This document shows, piece by piece, positions 1-8,299 of a stretch of DNA of 64,000 nt. The DNA lies in assembly GCA_024743275.1 (NCBI GenBank), contig JANSWW010000009.1:1-64000 (forward strand), given 5' to 3'. The number at the start of each line of letters is the position of its first letter. The first letter of the stretch is position 1. The translations under genes and the position numbers were made by a program. This stretch comes from Alphaproteobacteria bacterium. GTDB taxonomy: Bacteria; Pseudomonadota; Alphaproteobacteria; JANSWW01. The notes under the pieces were generated by a model that had not been told where the DNA came from, ran no database searches, and was given only the letters and a program-made list of their open reading frames with translations.

Positions 1-2148
1 ATAGGCGCTGGCCCCGGCGGTGGCGACATCGGTGTTGGCGGCGAAATACTGCCCCGGATCGAAGACCTTTCGGCCCTCGGTCTGGCCGAAATTCGTCCAA
101 TGCTCGATGAACTGCGAGACCGTGAAGCCGGCGGTCACCAGATCCTGGTTCAACAACGCGTAGCCCGCCGCGTCGAAGCCGGGCGAGCGGCTCTCGTTCT
201 TGCCGAAATTGGCGTAGTGGGCGCCGGCGCCCGCCGCGTCCAGACCCGCCGCCACCAGATCCGGATTGGCGTTGAGATAGGCGTCCGCCGTGAACGGCCG
301 GTTCTCGTTCTTGCCGAAGTTGATGTAGTGGGTGATGGCGTTCGCGGTCGTGATGCCCGCCGCCGCGACATCCGGGTTCACCTCCAGATAGGCCGCCGCG
401 TCGAAGCTGATCAGCCGGTTCTCGGCATAGCCGAAGGCGGTGTAGTGTTCCAAAGCGGTCGCCGCCGTCACACCCGCCGCCGCCAAATCCGGATTGGCGT
501 CCACATAGGCCTGGCCGGACCAGACGGAGACCTCGTTCTCGGTGATCGTCCCGGTGGCGGTGGCGTCCGCTATCGTTGCCCCCGAGGCCCCTGACAGGGT
601 GACCGTAAAGGCCTCGTCGCTCTCGATGGCGATGTCGCCGGTGACCGAGACCGAGACGGTCTTGGACGTCTCGCCGGCGGCGAAGGTCAGGGTGCCTGAG
701 GTCGCTGTATAGTCGCTGCTCCCCGATGCCGTTCCATTGGCCCCGGCGCCCGCCGTCGCCGTGCCGTTGGAGGTGGCATAGGCGACCGTGACCTCGGACG
801 TCGATGCCTCACTGAGCGTCACCGTGAACGTCAACGTCCGCGCGAAGCTGTCCGCCTCTGTTATCGAGGCGTCTGCGATGGAAAGCGTGGGGGTGGTCGT
901 GGTCGTTATTGCAACCGTCCGATCGGAAAAGATCAGGTTCTCGATATTGGTCAGCGTATCCGTCCCGTCGCCACCGGTTGTCGCTGTGACCGTGGTGACG
1001 CCATTCGACGTTTCCACCGTGTAACCACTCGAAGGTCCGTTGTAGCTCGCATAGTCGGCTCCCTCGCCCCCGTCCAAGGTGTCGTTGCCGCTGGATCCGG
1101 TGAGCGTGTCCTGACCCGCTCCGCCGAGAATCGAGTCCGCGTCACCCTCGCCGTCGATCGTGTCGTTCCCGTCGGAGCCGATCAGCGTATCCGCGCCCAC
1201 GCCGCCCATCAGCGTATCGTTGCCGTCGCCGCCGGTGATCGAATCGGTGCCGGACCCTGCGGTGATGCTGTCGTCTCCCGCTCCGGCGGTAAGCGTGTCC
1301 GTTCCGCTACCGCCGATGAGGGTGCGATTCACCGTCCCGTTGGTGAAGGTTAGGTCCAGGGCGTTCGAGGAGTTCGTGCCGTCGAAGCTCCGTGTCACCG
1401 CCGGGAAGGAGTTGATGACGGTGATTTTGCCGCCACCGCTGTTGTTGTCGCTGGTGATGGAATAGGCGGTCGCATCGGTGTCGAGGGTTTTCACCGTGTT
1501 GTCGAGCAGCCCCAGAGTCGTGAGCGTGATCGTCTCCACATTTCGGATCGTTACCGTGTCGATGCCGGCGGTACTCAGGTTGAGGTTGATCGTATCGCTG
1601 TCGCCGGAAACGTTATCGTAGACAATCTCGAGATTGCCGGCCCCATTGCCGTTCTCGATCTCTACTTCGAATGGCGGAGAAACACTGATGATCTGAAGCT
1701 TGTCCTGGTCGCCGCCGGCCTGACCGCTGTCGAAGTCCGCCAGAACCACCTTTTCGAACCCTGCCGTCTCGGACGCGTCGAAGATGTAAGTGCTGGCGGC
1801 GATCTCCGAATTGGCCGCGTCCGCGCTGTGCACATTGTCCGAGAGTATGAGCTTGAAGATTTCCACATTCGAGAAGATCGGCGAGATCTGATAGCTGACC
1901 CCATAGCCGCCGGTTGCCCGTGTCTCGTTGAATTGAAACAAGGCTGCAACGTTATCCTCGTCCCCGCCTCCGAGGTCGATGTTGTCGGTCTCGCTCAGCA
2001 GGGGCGAGGTAACGACGTTCGTCTCGGCGGCGTTGGTGTTGGTGGTGGGCGTGCGGACGAAATCGTCCTCACCTGTTGATTGGTTGATGGATTGCGTCGC
2101 CGTTGGCGAAATAACGTCGTCGTTTGTCGTGAGTTGGAAATTCGCCAT
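1..2148 (-). CDS. RTX/Calx-beta repeat protein, secreted or surface (C-terminus beyond window)
   Basis: An open frame without stops runs from 2148 off the left edge, so at least 716 residues are visible and the end is missing. The start at 2148 (MANFQL) is chosen because AGGGGG lies 6 bases upstream; an in-frame ATG at 2154 abuts that motif. From the N-terminus: about 260 residues rich in N, T and D without a signal peptide, then glycine/aspartate nonapeptide RTX repeats (GGDGNDTL, GSDGNDTI, GSSGNDTLDGG; about residues 265-365), then a Calx-beta-like beta domain (about 420-535, with the typical SDYTATSGTLTFAAGE stretch), then at least four and a half copies of a 37-39-residue repeat of the form AYLxxNPDLxAAG...HYxxFGxxExR. 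RTX repeats bind calcium outside the cell, and such proteins usually leave by a type I system using a C-terminal signal, which is not visible here. No T1SS genes are in the window. Role is probably adhesion or matrix; this is inference. Confidence 0.85.
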   Translation of the reverse strand, partial: MANFQLTTNDDVISPTATQSINQSTGEDDFVRTPTTNTNAAETNVVTSPLLSETDNIDLGGGDEDNVAALFQFNETRATGGYGVSYQISPIFSNVEIFKLILSDNVHSADAANSEIAASTYIFDASETAGFEKVVLADFDSGQAGGDQDKLQIISVSPPFEVEIENGNGAGNLEIVYDNVSGDSDTINLNLSTAGIDTVTIRNVETITLTTLGLLDNTVKTLDTDATAYSITSDNNSGGGKITVINSFPAVTRSFDGTNSSNALDLTFTNGTVNRTLIGGSGTDTLTAGAGDDSITAGSGTDSITGGDGNDTLMGGVGADTLIGSDGNDTIDGEGDADSILGGAGQDTLTGSSGNDTLDGGEGADYASYNGPSSGYTVETSNGVTTVTATTGGDGTDTLTNIENLIFSDRTVAITTTTTPTLSIADASITEADSFARTLTFTVTLSEASTSEVTVAYATSNGTATAGAGANGTASGSSDYTATSGTLTFAAGETSKTVSVSVTGDIAIESDEAFTVTLSGASGATIADATATGTITENEVSVWSGQAYVDANPDLAAAGVTAATALEHYTAFGYAENRLISFDAAAYLEVNPDVAAAGITTANAITHYINFGKNENRPFTADAYLNANPDLVAAGLDAAGAGAHYANFGKNESRSPGFDAAGYALLNQDLVTAGFTVSQFIEHWTNFGQTEGRKVFDPGQYFAANTDVATAGASAY

Positions 2149-2301
2149 GACCATCCCCCTGAATTCCACCGACTAAAAAGGACAACAGATTCGGGGTTTC
2201 GACAATCAACAATTTTTATTAATTTTTAGGAACCCGCGCCGCTATCCCTTTATCGGAGAAAGGACTCTTGCTTTTTTTTGGGCGGACAGGCGCCGAAGTG
2301 T
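2149..2301 (-). promoter_or_regulatory. AT-rich leader upstream of the RTX protein
   Basis: This gap is strikingly AT-rich for the window, with a stretch of A/T around 2205-2230 and a run of eight T at 2272-2279. It lies just upstream of the RTX gene read leftward and probably holds its promoter. No confident -35/-10 pair was picked out. A short TCCCTTT/AAAGGA inverted repeat is present near 2245-2265. Confidence 0.35.
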
Positions 2302-2925
2302 TCACGCGTCCTTGCGGGCGACGATGAAGACGGCCTTGCCGGGCGCGGACTGCCAGACATGGTCGAGCGTGAAGCCCGCGCCGGTGATCTTGTCCTTGAG
2401 CGTTTCTTGGCTGAACGCCTTGACCCGTGGGGCGACCCCGAGGGCCTTGCCGATCGGCAGCAGCAGTCTGACGAAGAGCTTCATATCGGCGATGCAGGCG
2501 GTGTTGCTGATGAACACCCCGCCCGGCTTGAGCAGACGGTGAATCCCCCGGATCGTCGCGTCGATATCGTCGAGCAGGTGCAGCAGGCTGAGCGCCAGCA
2601 CCGCATCGTAACGCTCCGCGCCGGTTGGCAACTCGTCCGGCCCGACACGCTCGAACTCGACATTGTCGACCTCGGCCTCCTCGGCCCGGTCACGGGCGAT
2701 GCGGATCATCTTCGACGAGAAATCCGTCGCGTGGATCGTGCCGACATGGGGCGCGTGCGCGATCGCCGTGGATCCGGTGCCGCAGCCGATTTCCAAGACG
2801 TCCATGTCCTCGCTGAAATAGCGCCGCGAGACATCGAGTTTGTGCCGATAGGCGGCCTCGTCGGCCACCGGTTTCTTGGCGTAATGCTCCGCGATCCGGT
2901 CCCAGAAGGCGCTTGGGTCTCGCAT
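2302..2925 (-). CDS. class I SAM-dependent methyltransferase
   Basis: 207 residues. Motif I of Rossmann-fold methyltransferases is clear (VLEIGCGTG, residues 43-51), followed by HATDFSSKMI (motif II region), an acidic VDNVEFE segment, DAVLALSLLHLLDD (motif IV) and LLKPGGVFI (motif V/VI). This is the layout of the UbiE/COQ5-like or Methyltransf_11 group. The substrate cannot be told from sequence: small-molecule or quinone-like substrates are typical of such short enzymes. A run of leucines at residues 145-160 (FVRLLLPIGKALGV) suggests an amphipathic cap helix over the active site. It stands alone, leftward, between a small hypothetical gene and the RTX gene. Confidence 0.8.
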   Translation of the reverse strand: MRDPSAFWDRIAEHYAKKPVADEAAYRHKLDVSRRYFSEDMDVLEIGCGTGSTAIAHAPHVGTIHATDFSSKMIRIARDRAEEAEVDNVEFERVGPDELPTGAERYDAVLALSLLHLLDDIDATIRGIHRLLKPGGVFISNTACIADMKLFVRLLLPIGKALGVAPRVKAFSQETLKDKITGAGFTLDHVWQSAPGKAVFIVARKDA

Positions 2926-3022
2926 GTCTCTCGGTCCTGCATGTCTCTTCGGGCGGGGCGTGTCGGTAGCCCCGGAAGATCCACATATAAACCGCGCGGC
3001 GCTGTTTTTGAGAGGCGGCGGG

Positions 3023-3292
3023 TCAGCCCTTGCGGGGCGGCAGCCGGGTCATATGCCCGGCCGGGCTCTTGACCATCGCCCGGTGAAAGATATCCGCGAC
3101 GATTTCGCGGGCGCGGGCCTCGACCTCGAGGGGTTTGTTGGGCAGGAAGGACGCCTCCTCCGCCGGGACGCCGGGAATGATCTCCGCATCCGTTTGGGGG
3201 GGCGCCGTCGGCCGGGCCGTTTCCGATGCCGCTTGACCGTCCTTGGTGTTCCGCCGTTTGTCCACTTCAGCCTGCCAGTCGATTACAGTCAT
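3023..3292 (-). CDS. small hypothetical protein
   Basis: 89 residues (MTVIDWQAEVDKRRN...). I do not recognise the family. It is hydrophilic, has no signal peptide or membrane segment, a disordered proline/threonine-rich middle (residues 20-45) and a probable amphipathic helix (EVEARAREIVADIFHRAMV, residues 56-74). It is preceded by an intergenic stretch holding the cold-shock gene terminator and ends about 100 bases before the methyltransferase start, with which it might be co-transcribed. Codon use looks ordinary for the window, which favours a real gene. Confidence 0.5.
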   Translation of the reverse strand: MTVIDWQAEVDKRRNTKDGQAASETARPTAPPQTDAEIIPGVPAEEASFLPNKPLEVEARAREIVADIFHRAMVKSPAGHMTRLPPRKG

Positions 3293-3351
3293 CTCTGCAC
3301 GCCCATCTCCGCAAGTCTCGCCGATCCGTGATGCCGGGCTCGAATCCGGGA

Positions 3352-3395
3352 CGACTAAAACACGACGGGCGACGATGAGATCATCGCCGCCCGTC
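3352..3395 (-). terminator. Rho-independent terminator of the cold-shock gene
   Basis: Inverted repeat of 15 bases (GACGGGCGACGATGA at 3364-3378 against TCATCGCCGCCCGTC at 3381-3395, one mismatch). Read leftward the hairpin is followed by GTGTTTTAGT at 3362-3353, giving a short U-run. It lies 78 bases downstream of the cold-shock stop codon. Confidence 0.65.
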
Positions 3396-3472
3396 GAAAA
3401 CTAGCTTGGAAGCACCGATCCGCCAGTCCGAGGACCGACCGACGGCACCCAAGCGATCCGCTGGAGCACAGA

Positions 3473-4084
3473 TCAGATGAGGTCGACCCTGGAGGCCATC
3501 GGCCCCTTGTCGCCGATCTGGGTTTCCACCCGGACCCGCATCTCGGGCTGAAGATCGTTGATCCCGAAGCGCTGCAGCGTGCGGGCGGAAACGAACACGT
3601 CGCGGCTGCCGTCGTCGGGCTGCACGAAGCCGAAGCCCTTCTCGGTGTTGAAGAACTTCACCGTCCCCTCGACCGTCGGGCCAGATTCCGGCCGCGGACG
3701 GTCGAAACCGCCGCCACCGCGCGGGCCGCGGTCGTCGAAGCCACCGCGCGGACCACGGTCGTCGAAGCCACCGCGCGGACCCCGGTCGTCGAAACCGCCG
3801 GGACGCGGGCTTCGGGCGGGGGCGTCCGCCAGATGCTTGATTTCCTTCAGGGTCTGGACCTGTGGTCCGCGCCGACCCTGGCCGATGTCGACGACCACGA
3901 TGCTGCCCTCAGTGATGGACTGGTGGCCGGTCGCGCTCAGGACGGAGATGTGGAGGAAGGCGTCGGGAGAACCGTCGTCGGGCTTTACGAAGCCGAAGCC
4001 CTTGCCCGGGTCGAACCATTTCACTGTGGCTGTCACGTCGAAAGCCTCGGGGCCGGACCGGTCGGCGCCGCGGGGGAAAGTCAT
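3473..4084 (-). CDS. double cold-shock-domain protein with RG-rich linker
   Basis: 203 residues with two cold-shock domains. CSD1 (about 15-80) carries TVKWFDPGKGFGFVKPDDG, and CSD2 (about 135-200) carries TVKFFNTEKGFGFVQPDDG. Both keep the RNP1 (GFGFV) and RNP2-like (DAFLHIS, DVFVSA) nucleic-acid-binding motifs. Double CspA-like proteins of about 200 residues are usual in alphaproteobacteria and act as RNA chaperones or transcription modulators. Unusual here is the linker: three perfect GFDDRGPRG units followed by GGGGFDRPRP, an RGG-like low-complexity segment that could add RNA binding or self-association (inference). A GGAG lies 9 bases before the start. A terminator hairpin follows, and a long gap of about 440 bases lies upstream, as often seen for cold-shock leaders. 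Confidence 0.9.
   Translation of the reverse strand: MTFPRGADRSGPEAFDVTATVKWFDPGKGFGFVKPDDGSPDAFLHISVLSATGHQSITEGSIVVVDIGQGRRGPQVQTLKEIKHLADAPARSPRPGGFDDRGPRGGFDDRGPRGGFDDRGPRGGGGFDRPRPESGPTVEGTVKFFNTEKGFGFVQPDDGSRDVFVSARTLQRFGINDLQPEMRVRVETQIGDKGPMASRVDLI
3718..3801 (-). repeat. 27-bp in-frame tandem repeat encoding GFDDRGPRG
   Basis: Three nearly identical 27-bp units inside the cold-shock gene encode three copies of GFDDRGPRG. Third-position differences between the units are few, so the expansion looks recent or actively homogenised. Confidence 0.8.
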
Positions 4085-4529
4085 ATCTTTATGCTCCAGG
4101 ATGTCTTGATTGCTAACTCTTTGTCGTCGTGGCGCGCGAATGATATCGGGTTGTCTCCCGACCTATCGTGCGTTGACTATGGTGCGATATCGGGTACCCC
4201 CGCCTCGAAACCAACGTCACAGGATCGCTTTCGTCTCCATGCGTCACCGCGTGCAGTCCCGGAATGGACTTTCCATCCCAATACTCAAGGCCTGCCCGCC
4301 ACTCCTGATGGTTAAGCTAATCATGAACAGCGGCTCTGTCACTTAATTCCTTGCCGTCCAAACTTCCGAATGCCAATCAGAGACAGGCGATCCGGTGGCC
4401 ACCCACGGAATCAGCGACGAAATGACCCTTCCGCGGCTACAAGATGTTGTATGGTCGTCGAAAAGAACCCCTGAGTCATGAAGGACGGTGGGTGTTTTGA
4501 GTGTGCAGTGGCGGAATCTTAACAGTTTC
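4085..4529. other. long divergent intergenic region (cold-shock leader and MscS promoter)
   Basis: About 445 bases between two divergent genes, less GC-rich than its flanks. It presumably contains the cold-shock promoter and a long 5' leader on the left side and the MscS promoter on the right. I see no convincing coding frame, repeat or perfect promoter motif in it. Confidence 0.4.
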
Positions 4530-7028
4530 ATGAAATTTGACCTCGGCCACCGCCGGGCCGTTCCGGCGGCGCTTTTCGCGGTTCTGTCCCTGATCGTGCT
4601 CGCCATCGCGGCTCCGGCCCACGCGCAGACCACCAATCCGGAAGAGGACTTCCGGTTCACCCTGTCCGACTGGAACCGCGCCATCGACGCGGCGCGCGAC
4701 TATCTCGCGGGGCCGGTGAAGGCGCCGGGGCGCACCGACGAACTTCGGACCCTGCTGTCGGAGACGGCGGTCGAGGCGGCGTCCAAGGCCGAGGAGTTCC
4801 GGGGGGATCTCGCGGCCGAGGAGCGGAAACGGGAGGCGTTGGGTCCGCCGCCGGCCGAGGACGAGGCCGAGGAAAGTCTGGATATCCGGGAACAGCGGGC
4901 CGTCATCGCCGAACGGATCACCTTGCTCAGGGGCAGGATCGCCCAGGCGGAATTGGCGCGGCTGACGGCCCTCGATCTGGACGGCGCCCTGTCGCAGAGC
5001 ACGAGGGCGCGGCTCGTGGAAAGGATAAAGGCGCGCGGCCCCCTGCCGCTCGATCCCGCGGTCCTGGGACGCGCCGCGGTGCAGGCCTATGGGGTCTTGG
5101 ATGCCATCCTCGCCGCCCCGTTCGTTTGGTATGAGAGCCTGCCGGCGGGGGAACGCAATCTGAACGCCATCCTGGCGCCCCTTGTCTTCATTCCGGTGGC
5201 GCTGTTTCTCGCGGTGGTGGTCCGCCGGGTGTTGTTGCGACGCTTCGGGCGGGTCCCGCGGGCGGAGGCGCCGAGCTATACGCGGCGAATTGTCGCTGCT
5301 TTGGCGGAGGGGATCGCGAACGGCCTGGTGCCGGCCTCCGTCTTTCTGGTGATTTTGCTGCGTGTCGAAAGCGATCAGACCCTCACCGCCGGCCTGTTCG
5401 GGGTCATGTTGTCGGCGGCCATGGAGCAGGCGATCTTCTTCGTGCTGGTTGTGGCGCTGACCCATGCCGCCCTGTCGCCGGGGCGGCCGGACTGGCAATT
5501 GACCGATATTCAACCGGCGAAGACGGCGATCCTATCCCGCCGGATCGCTTTTTTCGCGGCGATCCTGGCCTTTGTGGCGTTCCTGCGCGCCGTCAACGAC
5601 CATGTCGGCGTTCCCTCCCAGTTGGGGGCGGTCTTCGGCTTCACGTCGACGGTGGCGCTCTCGGTGATGATCCTCTTGTTGGCCAGCCCGTCCCTGTGGG
5701 CCCGGATGCCCCATGGGGACGGCGCCGATATGCCGGAGAGCGAGGGCGAGGATACGGAACGGGAGACCGACGACGACCGCGATACCGGGTTCTGGGGACT
5801 GGCCCGGCGGGTGGTGGTCGCGCTGCCGCTCCTGGCCAGCCTCGCCGCCGCCGTCGGCTTCGTCAGTTTCGGCACCTATGTGATCTCCAACCTCATCGAC
5901 AGCCTGTTCATCGCCGCCGGGGCCTATCTGCTGCGCGATCTTTTGCGCGAGACCGTCGGCTTCGGTCTGAGTTCCGGTCTTGTCCGCGACCGGATGGCCG
6001 TGCCCCACGAGACCCGGCGCAAGATCAAGTTTTGGGTCCGGGCCGTGCTGGACCCGGCGGTCGTGATCGCGGCGGTGCTGCTGATCCTGCCGATCTGGGG
6101 CGTGCCGTGGATCGAGGTCACCTCGTTCGTCCGCGACGCGCTGTTCGGATTCGAGATCGGCCAGGTCCGGATTTCGCTGATCGATATCGCCGCCGCGATC
6201 CTGGTGTTCGTGGTCGCCATGGGGATGACCCGCCTGTTGCAGCGAACGTTGCGCGACCGGGTTCTTCCGCAAACCCGCCTGGACCAGGGCATCCGCCACT
6301 CCGTGACCGCCGGCGTCGGCTATGTCGGCGCGATTCTCGGCGGGCTGATCGCCGTGACCGTCGTCGGGGTCGATCTCTCCAATATCGCGCTGATCGCCGG
6401 CGCGCTGTCGGTGGGGATCGGCTTCGGACTGCAGAACATCGTCAATAATTTCGTTTCCGGATTGATCCTGCTTGTGGAGCGGCCCATCAAGGTCGGCGAC
6501 TGGGTCAATGTCGGCGGCAATGAAGGCTTTGTGAAACAGATCAATGTGCGGGCGACCGAGATCGAGACCTTCCAGAAGGCCTCGGTGATCATCCCGAACG
6601 CCGATCTGTTGTCGAGCGCGGTCACCAACTGGACCCATAAGGACCGATACGGCCGGATCGAGGTTGGCGTCGGCGTCGCCTATGGCACGGATACCCGTAA
6701 GGTCGAGCGCATCCTGATCGAGACCGCCCGGCAACATCCGCTGGTCTCGGTCCGGCCCGAGCCCTTCGTCGTCTTCGTCAATTTCGGCGACAGCAGCCTC
6801 GACTTCGAACTGCGCTGCTATACCAGCGACGTGATCATGAAGCTCATTATCGGCAGCGACATCCGTCATGAGATCGACCGCAAATTCCGGGTCGAGGGGA
6901 TCGAGATTCCCTTCCCGCAGCGGGTCGTGCACATGGCCGCCGCGCCGCAGGACCCGGAGCCGGTGCGCAAGCGCAAGCCGGGTCAGGGCGAGGCCGAAAT
7001 CGACGGCGACGGTGATGGACCAGAATAA
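4530..7028 (+). CDS. large MscS-family mechanosensitive channel (DUF3772 type)
   Basis: About 832 residues from this ATG, which places a textbook signal peptide at the N-terminus (MKFDLGHRRAV...APAHA|Q). In-frame GTG 4488, TTG 4497 and GTG 4503 lie upstream; AAGGA at 4481-4485 would suit 4497, so the start is uncertain. A periplasmic helical region (about 35-175, DUF3772-like) is followed by roughly ten membrane segments and then the MscS pore and beta domain (about 610-790): VGIGFGLQNIVNNFVSGLIL is the pore helix, ERPIKVGDWVNVGGNEGFVK the start of the beta domain. The family releases osmolytes on hypo-osmotic shock; the large members gate at different tensions. The next gene overlaps its 3' end by 14 bases, so the two are translationally coupled. 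Confidence 0.85.
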   Translation: MKFDLGHRRAVPAALFAVLSLIVLAIAAPAHAQTTNPEEDFRFTLSDWNRAIDAARDYLAGPVKAPGRTDELRTLLSETAVEAASKAEEFRGDLAAEERKREALGPPPAEDEAEESLDIREQRAVIAERITLLRGRIAQAELARLTALDLDGALSQSTRARLVERIKARGPLPLDPAVLGRAAVQAYGVLDAILAAPFVWYESLPAGERNLNAILAPLVFIPVALFLAVVVRRVLLRRFGRVPRAEAPSYTRRIVAALAEGIANGLVPASVFLVILLRVESDQTLTAGLFGVMLSAAMEQAIFFVLVVALTHAALSPGRPDWQLTDIQPAKTAILSRRIAFFAAILAFVAFLRAVNDHVGVPSQLGAVFGFTSTVALSVMILLLASPSLWARMPHGDGADMPESEGEDTERETDDDRDTGFWGLARRVVVALPLLASLAAAVGFVSFGTYVISNLIDSLFIAAGAYLLRDLLRETVGFGLSSGLVRDRMAVPHETRRKIKFWVRAVLDPAVVIAAVLLILPIWGVPWIEVTSFVRDALFGFEIGQVRISLIDIAAAILVFVVAMGMTRLLQRTLRDRVLPQTRLDQGIRHSVTAGVGYVGAILGGLIAVTVVGVDLSNIALIAGALSVGIGFGLQNIVNNFVSGLILLVERPIKVGDWVNVGGNEGFVKQINVRATEIETFQKASVIIPNADLLSSAVTNWTHKDRYGRIEVGVGVAYGTDTRKVERILIETARQHPLVSVRPEPFVVFVNFGDSSLDFELRCYTSDVIMKLIIGSDIRHEIDRKFRVEGIEIPFPQRVVHMAAAPQDPEPVRKRKPGQGEAEIDGDGDGPE

Positions 7029-7686
7029 GGAGGACCGGAATAAGGGGCACCAGAGCAATCAGCCCTTCGGGAAGCCGCCGGCCTGGAACCGCTATCTGGC
7101 ACGGGTCGGCGACCGCCCGCCCACCCCGCTGGCCCACGCCGCGCTCGCGGCCTTGCGCGCGCGGCATGCACCCTCCAGAGAGGCCGTTATTCTCGATCTC
7201 GGCTGTGGCAACGGTCGGGACAGCCAGCTTTTCATCGATGCCGGTTACACCGTCGTCGGGATCGACAAGACCCGCGAGGCGATCGACGCCGCATGCTCGG
7301 CGCTTCCCGAGCATTTTCGCGGAATTGTGACCGCCATCGAGGACAGCTTGGCGCAGCCGGAATGGCGGCAACCGGTCCTTGTGCATGCGTCCTTCGTCCT
7401 GCCTTTTCTGATGGAAGCCGATTTCCGCCAGGTGTTCGACGCCATGCGCGGGGCCGCGGGCCGGGGTGCCCTCCTTTCCTATCATCTGCTGGGGCCACGA
7501 GACGATTGGGCGGCCCGCGATGTGAGGGTATGGAGCCGTGAAGAGGTGAAAAGGCTCAATTCAGGATTGAAATTTCATTCCCATGACGAGACGGAAAACG
7601 ATTCGGAGACGGTCGTCGGGGCGCTGAAGCACTGGCATGTGCATGAAATCGTGGCATTTGACGCCCGACCCATGGCAAGCTTATGA
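7015..7686 (+). CDS. class I SAM-dependent methyltransferase (TehB-like)
   Basis: 223 residues. The start at 7015 overlaps the end of the MscS gene; the same frame is open further upstream but that part is a shadow of MscS. Motif I is ILDLGCGNGRDS (residues 59-70), followed by the GIDKTREAID acidic loop and VHASFVLPFL (motif IV region). The N-terminus (W-x3-YLARVGDRPPTPL) resembles the small TehB/thiopurine-like group with substrate-covering N-terminal helices. Substrate unknown. Coupling to a mechanosensitive channel gene has no obvious functional logic, but the overlap suggests joint expression. Confidence 0.75.
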   Translation: MDQNKEDRNKGHQSNQPFGKPPAWNRYLARVGDRPPTPLAHAALAALRARHAPSREAVILDLGCGNGRDSQLFIDAGYTVVGIDKTREAIDAACSALPEHFRGIVTAIEDSLAQPEWRQPVLVHASFVLPFLMEADFRQVFDAMRGAAGRGALLSYHLLGPRDDWAARDVRVWSREEVKRLNSGLKFHSHDETENDSETVVGALKHWHVHEIVAFDARPMASL

Positions 7687-7754
7687 CCAAATTGGGCGTG
7701 CAATATAATCCTCCGGTTAAAGACGCATTAAGGTTTGAGCGATAGGGTCGGCGC

Positions 7755-8249
7755 ATGTCGCAGTCACAGAGAATCGATTTCGCGAAGATCAGTTTCCTCA
7801 TCGTCGACACCAATCCCTTGGCCATCGACATGATGAACGACATCCTGCGCATGTTGGGCGCGATGCGGATCTTTCGCGCGACCCATGTCGACCGGGCGAT
7901 CGACCTCCTGGGCAATGAGGAGATCGATATCGTGATCACCGAGCGGGAGCTCGGCGATCAGTCGGGCCTGGAATTGCTAGACCTGGTGCGCAACTCGTCC
8001 GTTTCGCCGAACCGGATGTTGCCGGTGATCATGCTGACGGCCAACTCCGAGCCCGAGCATGTGATCGAGGCCCGGGATTCCGGGGTGACCGAGTTCGTCG
8101 CCAAGCCCTTCACCGTCGAATCGCTCTATCGCCGTCTCGTCTCGGTGATCGCCCGCCCGCGATCCTTCGTCAACGCGGAGAGCTATTTCGGCCCGGATCG
8201 TCGCCGCAAACAAATCGCCTTTTCCGGCCCCGACCGACGGGCCGAGTGA
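7755..8249 (+). CDS. degenerate CheY-like receiver protein (phospho-Asp replaced by Glu)
   Basis: 164 residues, a single receiver domain (about 12-130) plus a short tail. The beta1 acidic site is FLIVDTN rather than the usual VDD pair. At the beta3 end, where the phosphorylated Asp should sit (DLVLLD), the sequence is DIVITE, so Glu (codon GAG) stands at the phospho-acceptor place. The later switch residues are kept: T in IMLTAN and the Lys in VAKPF. The C-terminus carries two arginine motifs, FGPDRRR and GPDRR, common at the ends of alphaproteobacterial signalling proteins. A TATAAT at 7704-7709 could be the -10 of its promoter. Family knowledge: Asp-to-Glu can mimic the phosphorylated state. 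Next downstream is an HPt-like protein that also lacks its phospho-site. Confidence 0.85.
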   Translation: MSQSQRIDFAKISFLIVDTNPLAIDMMNDILRMLGAMRIFRATHVDRAIDLLGNEEIDIVITERELGDQSGLELLDLVRNSSVSPNRMLPVIMLTANSEPEHVIEARDSGVTEFVAKPFTVESLYRRLVSVIARPRSFVNAESYFGPDRRRKQIAFSGPDRRAE

Positions 8250-8299
8250 CCGGCGTGCCGCATATCGTCAGCCCACAGCCGAGGAGCCGGTGAACCGCC

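Noticed and set aside
5532..7058. A 508-residue frame on the minus strand
   Set aside because: Antisense shadow of the MscS-type channel gene.
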